DNA of 15,339 nucleotides. Origin: Phycisphaerales bacterium UBA4658. Lineage in GTDB: Bacteria > Planctomycetota > Phycisphaerae > Phycisphaerales > UBA1924. Under the pieces are notes generated by a model. That model was not told the origin of the DNA and made no database searches. It saw only the letters and a program-made list of their open reading frames with translations. Location: positions 3,634 through 18,972 of the forward strand of contig DHLW01000203.1 in NCBI GenBank assembly GCA_002405485.1, read 5' to 3'. Made by a program: the position numbers and the translations under genes. The first letter of the stretch is position 1. Each line of letters opens with the position of its first letter. Of this stretch, positions 7,038 through 14,492 are shown piece by piece.

Positions 7038-7796
7038 TCAGTGGTTCCCCGAGATGGGGAGGGGCCCCGCATCGGCGCCGACGTGCACAAAGGACAGGTG
7101 GAGTTCGGCGTGGCGCAGGTGGAACGCGACCCACTGCTCGTGCGTCATCGGGCCGAGCGTCGGACTCTCCCGCCGCATGCGCTCACCAGAGGCCAATCGG
7201 CCAAGGACGGCCAGCAGCCATGCCGAGGCGTCGCTCGTCCAGACCTGGGCAAACGGGTCGAGTTGTCCGGGCAAGGCGACGCTCGGTCCGGCCGGGAGCA
7301 GCGGCTGATCAAGCAGAACGCGTCGAAGCAGCAGACGCTCGGCGTGGAGATCCTGGCGATCGATGCGGCGGAGCAGCCGACCGAGAATCGGCGCGTCGCG
7401 CAGCGGGCCGGGCGGCTCAGTGGGCCGGATCGGCACGCACGCGAACCCGTCGAGCGATCCGGAAATGGTCCGCGACAGGTGATGGAGGATCTGCCCGACG
7501 GACCAGTTGCCGCTGACGTTGAGCCCGACACCACCGGGCGCGACGGCTTCACGAAGCGAGTGCACCAGGCGGGTGAGCGAGTCCAGATTGGGAATGTGAA
7601 GCGCACGGCGCGGGGCGCGGGTGACGTCCACCCGCGGGGAACGCAGCCGGGCGAGCTCCGCGGCGCACGCCAGCGGGTTGCCGGCACGCGCGGCAGCCGA
7701 AGCGGACGGCGTCGATGGGGCGGAATCGAGCGCGTGCACGAGTTGGGAGGATGCCGACGACGCGAGCGGTGCGCCGCCCATCACACGATCGGACAT
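7038..7796 (-). CDS. DUF1569 / DinB-like domain protein
   Basis: This is a 252-aa protein whose central and C-terminal parts fit the DUF1569 family of DinB-like four-helix proteins. Landmarks are GNWSVGQILHHLSRTISGSL (97-116) and the C-terminal helix MTHEQWVAFHLRHAELHLSF (217-236). Conserved histidines (H105/H106, H226, H229, H233) are candidates for the metal site usual in the DinB fold. The reaction is unknown. The first 60 residues are Ala/Ser-rich and not family-like. The frame is open well upstream, but that part overlaps paralogue C; ATG 7796 lies 17 bases after the stop of C. I see no good SD, so translation may be coupled to C. In the same frame, ATG 7781 is an alternative start. Confidence 0.75.
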   Translation of the reverse strand: MSDRVMGGAPLASSASSQLVHALDSAPSTPSASAAARAGNPLACAAELARLRSPRVDVTRAPRRALHIPNLDSLTRLVHSLREAVAPGGVGLNVSGNWSVGQILHHLSRTISGSLDGFACVPIRPTEPPGPLRDAPILGRLLRRIDRQDLHAERLLLRRVLLDQPLLPAGPSVALPGQLDPFAQVWTSDASAWLLAVLGRLASGERMRRESPTLGPMTHEQWVAFHLRHAELHLSFVHVGADAGPLPISGNH

Positions 7797-7813
7797 GATC
7801 GATGGTACGTCTG

Positions 7814-8953
7814 TCAGTCCCGCTGAGGCAGGCCGGCGGGCGTGACCCGGCTGACGCGCACCTGGGTCTCGGAGTTCATCCGCAGATTGAGCAGCGTCGC
7901 GCCCCCCTGCATGTCCACGCGCATGTCGGCCTGCATGCCCGCGAGCGCGCCGTCGCGGGTGTCCCACTGATAGGTGCCGGAATACGCGGCGTCGCGAAGC
8001 TGCACGCCCATGGGACCGCCGGCGTCGGTTCCGGCCCCTTCCACCGCGCCGACGAAGGCGACCTGCGCGAGCCCGAGGTTCGCGGAGCGGAGCGTGTGCC
8101 GCGTCTGCATGCGCATGGGGCCGACGGGCGTGTTGCCCACCGAGTCGGCGTTCGTCCAGCTCTGCCCGACGCGGACAAGGCCGTTGCTGCCCGACGCACC
8201 TTGCACGAGCCACGAGGCAATTTGCCTGGGATCCGGCGCGAGCCCGGACCCGCCGGCGCCGAGGCCTGGGATGCCGGCTCCGCCCGCTCCAAGCCCCCCA
8301 CCGGGCGCGCTTCCACCAGAGACCGAGCGAATCGCCCCCGTGCGATCAAGCTCGACAGTGACCCTGGAGCCCACCATGGGCCGGAACATCGCCTCGAGCA
8401 TGGCATTCAGATCGAGTGCGGCCAGGGGATCGGCGGGCGGCTGAGGAGCTTCCGGCGCGGGCTTGGCGGGCGCCCCGGGCTTGGTCGCCGGTGCAGCGCC
8501 GGGGGAGGGCGTCTGCCGGGCGGCACTGTCGAAGGCGCCCTCTTCGGCGTCGGTCTTGTACTTGACGCGAACGGACTCGTACTCCAGTTCGATCGTCGTT
8601 CCGGTGTCGTCCGCACGCACCGTGCGCATCACGAGCCCGAGCCGCTGGGAGAGTTCCGAGTCGGTGTTCAGGGTCTCGTCGTCCTTCTCGGGCGAGCGAA
8701 CGGAGTTCCGCGCGGTCTGCTCATACACGTACCGGATGGACTGGCCCGCACGGAAGCGCGGACGAAGATCGATGAGGCCGCCGGTCGCGGGCTGATCGCC
8801 CCCGCTTGCTGGGGGACGTGCAGGACGCGACGTATCGGGAATTGTCTGGATCCCGCCGGACCCCCCGACCTGCGCGTCGGCAAGACGCGCACCAGCCGTG
8901 CAGGCGAGTCCCACGGCCAGACTCAGGCAAAACCGGTGGGCGACTGGGCGCAT
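7814..8953 (-). CDS. Exported protein of unknown function, paralogue C (DUF6263-like)
   Basis: Function is unknown. The 379-aa product has a signal peptide (MRPVAHRFCLSLAVGLACTA, probable cleavage after ADA near residue 27) and the family motif LRPRFRAGQS (63-72). A segment with FDSAA (141-145) is followed by a Pro/Ala linker (about 146-176). Then come MFRPMVGSRVTVELDRTGAI (189-208), a glycine-rich loop (about 213-238), GQSWTNADS, and YQWDTRDGAL near the end. Paralogue A has its long linker before the beta-rich domain; here the low-complexity segments sit inside it. ATG 8953 has a perfect GGAGG five bases upstream, so the open frame further upstream is not used. The DUF1569 gene follows after 17 bases. 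Confidence 0.85.
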   Translation of the reverse strand: MRPVAHRFCLSLAVGLACTAGARLADAQVGGSGGIQTIPDTSRPARPPASGGDQPATGGLIDLRPRFRAGQSIRYVYEQTARNSVRSPEKDDETLNTDSELSQRLGLVMRTVRADDTGTTIELEYESVRVKYKTDAEEGAFDSAARQTPSPGAAPATKPGAPAKPAPEAPQPPADPLAALDLNAMLEAMFRPMVGSRVTVELDRTGAIRSVSGGSAPGGGLGAGGAGIPGLGAGGSGLAPDPRQIASWLVQGASGSNGLVRVGQSWTNADSVGNTPVGPMRMQTRHTLRSANLGLAQVAFVGAVEGAGTDAGGPMGVQLRDAAYSGTYQWDTRDGALAGMQADMRVDMQGGATLLNLRMNSETQVRVSRVTPAGLPQRD

Positions 8954-8970
8954 GACAACCTCCGTGCGAA

Positions 8971-8996
8971 AAGCCATACAAAGGGTGTATCGGCTT
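8971..8996. repeat. Inverted repeat in the leader of paralogue C
   Basis: AAGCCATACA (8971-8980) is followed by AAGGG and then TGTAT-C-GGCTT (8986-8996): ten pairs with one bulged base. It sits a few bases before the SD of paralogue C. It could act as an RNA stem-loop in the 5' leader or as a DNA operator. On the minus strand it is followed by TTTT-like sequence too short for a confident terminator. Confidence 0.5.
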
Positions 8997-9048
8997 GTAC
9001 GCACGGCGGTCCACGATCCTGCCGAGCCGGCTGCCAAAATGAGCGCAC

Positions 9049-9078
9049 AAAAAAACAACGGGCCTCGGGGGCCCGTTG
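9049..9078 (-). terminator. Intrinsic terminator after the FKBP gene
   Basis: On the minus strand CAACGGGCC, a five-base loop, and GGCCCGTTG (9056-9078) form a perfect nine-pair stem followed directly by seven Ts (9049-9055). It starts about 28 bases after the FKBP stop codon. It separates the FKBP gene from paralogue C, so C must have its own promoter within 8954-9048. Confidence 0.93.
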
Positions 9079-9106
9079 CGCTTGGATCAGGAGCGGACGC
9101 CCTTGA

Positions 9107-10003
9107 TTACTTCTTGGGTGCGGCCGACGCGGGCGGAGTCGGGGGGACCAGATTCTTGACCTGGAGCACCTCGATCTCGACATCGACGGCGACGTTGTTC
9201 GGGCGGTTCTTGGGGTTCGGGGCGTTGGGGGGCGTGAAGTTGAACTGGGCGGGGATGCGGATCTTGCGCTTGCCGCCGACCTTCATGCCCTCGATGCCGG
9301 AGGTGATGCCATTGTTCTCGCCCGGCACCCAGATGAACGGGTTCTCTTTGGTCGCGCTGTCGACCTCCTTGCCCTCGGCGTCCTTCATGGTGAAGGCGGC
9401 GACGACGATCGCGCGGGAGCCCACGAGTTCGCCGGTGCCCTCGGTGATGTCCTCGTACGCGACGGCGTCGACGACTTCGACGATGAAGACCAGGTCGGAG
9501 TTCGGCGGGATCTTGTCGCCGGACCCGCGCTCGCCATAGCCCATGGCGGCGGGGATGGTGAGCCGGCGGATGCCCCCGATCTTCATGCCGGGGACGCCCT
9601 TCTGCCAGCCCTGGATGACCCCGCTGAGCGGGAACGCGGCGGGCTCGCCGCGCTGATAGGAGGAGTCAAAGACCTTGGTGAGGTCGCTCTTGAGCATCCC
9701 GTGGTAGTGGGCAAAGACCGAGGCGCCGGGGCGCACTTCCAGACCGGAGCCGATCTTCAGGTCCTCGATGATGAGGCCACCTTCGAGCTCCTTCTTCTCG
9801 ATGACGGGGAGATCCAGCGGAACGGGGAGGGCCTTGGGAGCCATTTCTTCCTTGGGTTCGGGTGCGGGGGGAGGAGTCTGGGGTGAGCTCTGGGCCGCCG
9901 CGGACTTGTCACCGGCCGGCGGCTCGGCGAGGGCGGGAGCGACCAACGCAAGACCAAGGGCCAGCCCGATCAGACCGCCCGAAACCGACGCTCGCGACAA
10001 CAT
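9107..10003 (-). CDS. Exported tandem FKBP-type peptidyl-prolyl cis-trans isomerase
   Basis: The product is a predicted envelope prolyl isomerase that assists protein folding. The 298-aa chain has a signal peptide (hydrophobic 8-25, probable cleavage after ALA at 26) and a Pro-rich spacer to about 70. The complete FKBP domain (about 82-180) keeps the expected pocket residues: Y100, F112-D113, V129-I130, W133 and Y156. A second FKBP-like unit (about 183-284) repeats the GMKVGGKRKIRIPA core, but its pocket positions are changed: ITSGI where VIQGW is expected, and QFNF instead of AMGYG. The second domain is therefore probably not catalytic. ATG 10003 has AAGGA seven bases upstream. It is divergent from the methyltransferase gene and closed by the terminator at 9049-9078. 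Confidence 0.92.
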   Translation of the reverse strand: MLSRASVSGGLIGLALGLALVAPALAEPPAGDKSAAAQSSPQTPPPAPEPKEEMAPKALPVPLDLPVIEKKELEGGLIIEDLKIGSGLEVRPGASVFAHYHGMLKSDLTKVFDSSYQRGEPAAFPLSGVIQGWQKGVPGMKIGGIRRLTIPAAMGYGERGSGDKIPPNSDLVFIVEVVDAVAYEDITEGTGELVGSRAIVVAAFTMKDAEGKEVDSATKENPFIWVPGENNGITSGIEGMKVGGKRKIRIPAQFNFTPPNAPNPKNRPNNVAVDVEIEVLQVKNLVPPTPPASAAPKK

Positions 10004-10105
10004 GAGTGCATCCTTACGAGAGGGAAAACGTGAGACCTCGGAGGGTGGGACACGTGACCGACGCCCCGACAGTGCAGGGCAACGGTAGCCGATCCGAACC
10101 GTCTC

Positions 10106-10156
10106 GGGGGCGATCCCCCTGGGGGGAGGGGGGAGCCGTCGGCCCGACGGGATACC
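10106..10156 (+). promoter_or_regulatory. Structured leader of the methyltransferase-PKS operon
   Basis: The region upstream of the GTG start holds GGGGG (10106-10110), CCCCC (10115-10119), GGGGGG (10121-10126) and GGGGGG (10128-10133). The SD-like GGAG at 10132-10135 overlaps the last G run. A six-pair hairpin, CCGTCG-GCC-CGACGG (10136-10150), lies between that SD and the GTG at 10157. If the hairpin folds, the effective SD-to-start distance drops from 21 to 6 bases. The C-run can pair with the first G-run, leaving the SD free, or with the last, hiding it. Any regulatory use is inferred from the layout. Confidence 0.45.
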
Positions 10157-10873
10157 GTGTCGGATGTGCTGACGCACCGACGCCTGCAGCCCGAGCTCAT
10201 GGACGATCCCCGCCTGCCGGAGGATGAGCATCGCGTCGCGCTGGCGGCCCTTCGGCGTGTGAACCGGGTCAGCCGGGTGGTCGCCCAACTCCTGCCCATG
10301 GTGCTGGACGCCGCCGATCGTGCTGGGGGCGCCGCCTCGGTGCTGGATGTTGCGTGCGGGTCGGCGGATGTGCTCATTGGTCTGGGTCGCGCAGCGGCGG
10401 CGCGTGGACGGGTGCTCACCCTCAAAGGGGTGGACGTGAGCCAAACGGCGCTGCGAGTCGCCCGCGAACGCGCCGACGGCGCGGGCGTGCGAGTGGAGCT
10501 GGAGTCTCGCGATGTGCTGGGGACCGGGCTTGGCGGGGAGGACGCCCGGTTCGACGTGGTGATGTGCTCGCTGTTTCTGCATCACCTGCGTGAAGACGAC
10601 ATCGTCTCCGTTCTGACCGAGATGAAGCGTGTGGCTCGGCGGGAGGTGCTGGTCTCAGACCTGCGCCGGTGCACCCTCGGTCTGGTCGCGGCCCACCTGG
10701 CGGGGACTCTGTGCACGCGGTCGCGGATCGTGCGCGTGGACGCGGTACGCTCCGTACAGGGATCGCTCACGATGGATGAACTGGGCGGGCTGGCGGAACG
10801 AGCGGGACTTGATCCCGTGCGAATCCGCCGGTGCTGGCCGTTCCGAATGATGCTGCACTGGCGGCGTTTCTGA
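10157..10873 (+). CDS. Class I SAM-dependent methyltransferase of the type III PKS operon
   Basis: A methyltransferase of the UbiE-like/class I fold that probably methylates a polyketide product or intermediate of the operon; the substrate is not known. The 238-aa product has motif I VLDVACGSAD (62-71) for SAM binding, an acidic strand-2 end in GVDVSQTAL (91-99), and motif IV-like FDVVMCSLFLHHLREDD. The N-terminal segment PELMDDPRLPEDEHRVALAA resembles, from memory, the start of methyltransferases encoded beside type III PKS genes. That favours the GTG at 10157 over the ATG at 10199. The SD is only plausible through the leader hairpin. The next gene starts 21 bases after the stop. Confidence 0.85.
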   Translation: MSDVLTHRRLQPELMDDPRLPEDEHRVALAALRRVNRVSRVVAQLLPMVLDAADRAGGAASVLDVACGSADVLIGLGRAAAARGRVLTLKGVDVSQTALRVARERADGAGVRVELESRDVLGTGLGGEDARFDVVMCSLFLHHLREDDIVSVLTEMKRVARREVLVSDLRRCTLGLVAAHLAGTLCTRSRIVRVDAVRSVQGSLTMDELGGLAERAGLDPVRIRRCWPFRMMLHWRRF

Positions 10874-10894
10874 GCACCGAGCGGAAGGAGTTGC

Positions 10895-12127
10895 GTGGGG
10901 CCGATCGGCGACGGGCGACAGAGCGACGACCGCGTGGACGCGGTGATCATCGGCGCGGGCGTCGCGGGCGGCGCGGCGGCGATCGCGCTTGCGCTGAAAC
11001 TCGGTGAGGGTCGGCGGGTGCTGCTGGCCGAGCGCTCCGCCTGGCCGAGACACAAGGTGTGCGGGTGCTGCATCAATGCGGCCGGGGTCGCGGAGCTTCG
11101 ATCTCTCGGCGTGCTGGACGCGGTCCGCGGGCCGCGTGCTCGACTGGACCGAGTCGAGCTGCGCGCGGGGACTCAAGTGGCCCTCGTGCGCACCGGCGAG
11201 GGGCTGGTGGTGGATCGCGGAGAGCTGGACGCGGCCCTCGTGCAACGCGGCCGGGAGCTTGGCGTGGAGTTCCTGCCCGCCTGCCAAGCGCAGGTCCTGG
11301 GCGAACCGCTGAGCTGCGGGGACAGGTGCGTCCGGCTGAGATCGGCGAACGGATCGACCCGATTGGTTCGATCCCGCGTGGTCATCGCCGCCGATGGGCT
11401 TGCCGGCTCGGCCCTCGCGGAGATTCCCGAGCTTCAGCCGAGCGTCTGTGCTCGGGGGAGAATGGGGCTTGGCGCGCGGCTCAAGTCGGGCGATGCAGGA
11501 TTCGAGCCGACGCTTGATGATGGCGCGATCCGCATGTGCGTCGGCCCCGGCATGTACGTCGGGATGGTCCGTCTGCCGGACGGCTCACTGAACATCGCCG
11601 CGGCAGGCGCGCCGGCGTTGATCCGAACGACCGGCGGTCCGTCGGCGGCGATCGTGCGCACGCTGAGAACCTGCGGCGTCGAGATCGGAGACCAGCTCGG
11701 GCCCGTGCGCGGCACGCCGATCCTCACGCGCCATCGCCGGCGCGTTTCAGATCGAGGGATCATCGTGGTCGGTGACGCCTGCGGCTACGTCGAGCCGTTC
11801 ACCGGCGAAGGCATGGCATGGGGGCTGGCCGGCGGACGCGCCGCGGGCATGCTCGCGGCAGACGCGATTGCGCACCCCGGCGTTGAGTCCATGCGCCGGC
11901 TGGAGTGGGAGTGGTCCAGATGGCACGCATCGACGATCCTGCCGCGACAGCGTGTATGTCGCTGGGTTCGCCGACTTGCGCACGCATGGCCGGCGGCCCG
12001 GGCTGCTGTGGGCGTGCTCGGGACCGGTGGGGTGCTCGCGGGTGCGGCGTCGTGCGTTGGCTTGGCGGTGGGGGCGGCGCTGGAGCGCCCGTACCCATCG
12101 GCCGGCCGATCGCGGGAGATCGCATGA
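10895..12127 (+). CDS. FAD-dependent oxidoreductase (geranylgeranyl-reductase/hydroxylase-like)
   Basis: A flavoprotein probably acting on the polyketide made by the next gene, by hydroxylation or reduction; which is not decidable here. The 410-aa product has the FAD-binding Rossmann motif VIIGAGVAGG (17-26) with E46 ending strand 2. A KVCGCCINAAGV segment resembles the geranylgeranyl reductase family. A DG motif (AADG, 165-168) and the second FAD motif VVGDACGYVEPFTGEGMAWG (291-310) follow. A hydrophobic stretch near the C terminus (about 365-392) could dock to the membrane. GTG 10895 has AAGGAG four bases upstream. The stop codon overlaps the start of the PKS gene (ATGA), which implies translational coupling. 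Confidence 0.9.
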   Translation: MGPIGDGRQSDDRVDAVIIGAGVAGGAAAIALALKLGEGRRVLLAERSAWPRHKVCGCCINAAGVAELRSLGVLDAVRGPRARLDRVELRAGTQVALVRTGEGLVVDRGELDAALVQRGRELGVEFLPACQAQVLGEPLSCGDRCVRLRSANGSTRLVRSRVVIAADGLAGSALAEIPELQPSVCARGRMGLGARLKSGDAGFEPTLDDGAIRMCVGPGMYVGMVRLPDGSLNIAAAGAPALIRTTGGPSAAIVRTLRTCGVEIGDQLGPVRGTPILTRHRRRVSDRGIIVVGDACGYVEPFTGEGMAWGLAGGRAAGMLAADAIAHPGVESMRRLEWEWSRWHASTILPRQRVCRWVRRLAHAWPAARAAVGVLGTGGVLAGAASCVGLAVGAALERPYPSAGRSREIA

Positions 12128-13272
12128 CCGGATTGCCGCGCATCCTCGGCATCGGGCGTGCGACACCCGCACACGCGTGCTCATCCGTGCAGGCCGCGGC
12201 GCTTGCGATCGAACTGGGCGGGCTCGAGGGCGATGCGGCCCGCTTTGCGCAGGCGATCCATGCGCGATCGGGGATCGAGCGTCGCGGAAGCTGCCTCATC
12301 CACGCGCCGGCGCGCGAAGGCGACCGAGTGCACCAGTCGTTCTTTCGTCGCGAGCGAGGGTCGACGCGCGGACCGGGAACCGAGGCGCGAATGGGGCAGT
12401 TTGCGCTCCACGCCGCGGATCTCGCCCTGCGGGCATGCCGGAGCGCTCTGCTTGAATCGTGCGTCGATCCGGCGTCGATCACGCACCTGCTGGTCGTCAG
12501 TTGCACGGGTCTGGCCGCGCCGGGTGTCGATGTCGATCTCATCGAGGGCCTTGGCCTGAACGCCGGGGTGCACAGGGTGGGCGTGGGCTTCATGGGGTGC
12601 CACGGGGCAATCGTGGGAATGCGGACTGCCGCGTCCATCGCGCACGACCCCGCGGCGAGGGTGCTGGTGGTGTGCGTCGAACTCTGCTCGCTGCACATGC
12701 AGTTTTCTGATCGACCCGACCACATCGTGGCCAACGCGCTGTTTGCCGACGGGGCGGCGGCGTGCGTCGTCGGCGCAACCGGCGCGCCGCCTGACCGCGC
12801 ATCGCGCCACGAGCCGGCGCTGGCCCCCGCGCAAAGAGCGTGTCCGCGGATCATCGGGGCCGCATCTCGGCTGCTGCCGGGCACGCGGGACGCGATGCGC
12901 TGGGACGTGACGGACCACGGGTTTGCGATGACCCTTGCCGAGAGCGTGCCTGGAGCGATCCGCGGGCATGTGCGCGGCTGGCTCGAGCCGTGGCTGGCGT
13001 CGCTCGGACTGGATGCCGAGCGTGCACGCCAGGCCGGCTGGATCGTCCATCCCGGCGGGCCCAAGGTGCTCGACGCCTGTGCCGAGGCGCTCGACCTTCC
13101 GTCCGGAGCTCTTGATCGTTCACGCGCGGTGCTGCGCGAGCATGGGAACATGTCGTCGGCGACCGTGCTGTTCATTCTTGAGCAAGCGCTGAGCGCCGGC
13201 GTGCGGGGCCCGATGATCCTGCTGGGCTTCGGGCCGGGGCTCACGTGCGAGGCGATGCTCTGCGAGGCGTGA
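12124..13272 (+). CDS. Type III polyketide synthase (chalcone/stilbene synthase family)
   Basis: A homodimeric type III PKS that extends an acyl-CoA starter with malonyl-CoA and cyclises the chain. The 382-aa length is normal. The thiolase-fold catalytic triad is complete: C159 in GFMGCHGA, H309 in WIVHPGGPKVLD, and N342 in EHGNMSSATVLFIL. The C-terminal GFGPGLTCEAML is also typical. Starter preference and ring type cannot be read from the sequence. ATG 12124 lies inside the stop of the oxidoreductase (ATGA). The frame is open 73 codons upstream, but that part lies within the previous gene and is not PKS-like. Composition is comparable to the Streptomyces srsABC phenolic-lipid operon (PKS, methyltransferase, flavoprotein). 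Confidence 0.95.
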   Translation: MTGLPRILGIGRATPAHACSSVQAAALAIELGGLEGDAARFAQAIHARSGIERRGSCLIHAPAREGDRVHQSFFRRERGSTRGPGTEARMGQFALHAADLALRACRSALLESCVDPASITHLLVVSCTGLAAPGVDVDLIEGLGLNAGVHRVGVGFMGCHGAIVGMRTAASIAHDPAARVLVVCVELCSLHMQFSDRPDHIVANALFADGAAACVVGATGAPPDRASRHEPALAPAQRACPRIIGAASRLLPGTRDAMRWDVTDHGFAMTLAESVPGAIRGHVRGWLEPWLASLGLDAERARQAGWIVHPGGPKVLDACAEALDLPSGALDRSRAVLREHGNMSSATVLFILEQALSAGVRGPMILLGFGPGLTCEAMLCEA

Positions 13273-13301
13273 TCCAGCGGCGCGTGCGCGGGGGTGAGAG
13301 G

Positions 13302-14492
13302 TCATCCGATCGCGGCGCCGCACTCCGGACAGGTGCCGCCCTTGAGGTCTTTCAGGTCATACCCGCATGCGCCGCAGAGCGCGGCGTGGGTGCGCACAGC
13401 GACGTGCAGCTTGCACCCCGCACAGAGCGCGCCCTCCTCGCCGACCGGGATCGTCTGGGCCAGCGAGCACCGGGGACACTCGATCCTGATGGACGAGATG
13501 CTCGTCGGCGCACTCCCCGGCCCCCGGTTGGCGACGACCGAGCGGAGTTCCAGCCGCTTGCCGAAGGCCAGACGATCCATCACCAGGATCGCCAGCGTGC
13601 CGCTGCCGGTGAGAATGCCCGAGCCGGTGACCATCCGCCAGAGGACGGTGTAGTCATCGACGTTCACCCAGACCGCCGAGACCACGAGCACGCCGGTGAG
13701 CACCGCAGCGCCGAACGTCAGCCACCGCAGCCATGGATAGGCCTGTCCCGCGCGGCTGCGCCCGATGAGCACACCGTGGGCCACGACGGCGGCAAGGGCG
13801 TATCCGAGGGTGGGCACCCACTCGCGGTCCCCGCCGCCGAACCAGATGCCCCAGAGCGACGAGCCGACCCCGAGCACAGCCCCCGGGATTGCCAGCCAAC
13901 GCCACGGGGCCGAGTCCGGTTGCGTGCGTCCTTGGTCGTTTGGGGTGCGGTAACCCACAAGCGCGAACGCCGCGCACACCACGCCGAGCCCGATCGTCGC
14001 CGCGGAACCGTAGATTCGGCTGCTGCTGATGGGGAGCCCGACGAAATCCATGAGCCCGCCGGCGATGGCGATGAGGAACACGCACGCCGCGCCCCCCACG
14101 CCGACGATCGATGCCCATCGCCACCCATCGCGCCAGAACCGCTTGAGGAAGTGTGCGGCCGGAAAGCCGGCGCAGGCGCTGGCGACCATGGCGACGCCGA
14201 TGAGTTCGAACAACTGCCGCCCGATGACGGTTTCCCAGACCAGCCCGCACCCGCCGACAAAGAGCGCGACGCACACGCCCATGCCCAGGAGCCCGCCGGC
14301 TCGGGTCTCGGGCTTCTCCGTCCAGGAGGCGATGGACATCATGATTCCGGCCGTGACGGCACCGATGACGGACATCGCCGCGAAGCGCCAGACGCCGGCG
14401 ATGGGCGCCACGATCGCGAGCATGCCCGACGCCGCCGCCAGCGCCAGCGCGCCGAGCAGGACCCAGAGCAGCGTCCTCCGGTTGAGCAGCAT
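13302..14492 (-). CDS. Polytopic membrane protein with two C-terminal zinc ribbons
   Basis: Function is unknown. The 396-aa protein has about ten hydrophobic segments between residues 8 and 320. The last 60 residues carry four CxxC pairs: C339/C342, C357/C360, C373/C376 and C388/C391, enough for two zinc ribbons. The final module (CGYDLKDLKGGTCPECGA) is a type I associate with planctomycete proteins. The ribbons are probably cytoplasmic. ATG 14492 has no visible SD; TACGCT about ten bases upstream could be a -10 element, so a very short leader is possible. It converges on the PKS gene with only 29 bases between stops and is divergent from icd. Confidence 0.8.
   Translation of the reverse strand: MLLNRRTLLWVLLGALALAAASGMLAIVAPIAGVWRFAAMSVIGAVTAGIMMSIASWTEKPETRAGGLLGMGVCVALFVGGCGLVWETVIGRQLFELIGVAMVASACAGFPAAHFLKRFWRDGWRWASIVGVGGAACVFLIAIAGGLMDFVGLPISSSRIYGSAATIGLGVVCAAFALVGYRTPNDQGRTQPDSAPWRWLAIPGAVLGVGSSLWGIWFGGGDREWVPTLGYALAAVVAHGVLIGRSRAGQAYPWLRWLTFGAAVLTGVLVVSAVWVNVDDYTVLWRMVTGSGILTGSGTLAILVMDRLAFGKRLELRSVVANRGPGSAPTSISSIRIECPRCSLAQTIPVGEEGALCAGCKLHVAVRTHAALCGACGYDLKDLKGGTCPECGAAIG

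Noticed and set aside
7797..8213. Upstream extension of the DUF1569 frame
   Set aside because: The extra 139 codons overlap paralogue C entirely and are Arg/His-rich without family features.
10004..10585. Upstream extension of the FKBP frame
   Set aside because: It overlaps the methyltransferase gene on the other strand; the signal peptide and SD mark the start at 10003.
11905..12123. Upstream extension of the type III PKS frame
   Set aside because: It lies inside the oxidoreductase gene, is Gly/Arg-rich, and the ATGA overlap gives a better start.
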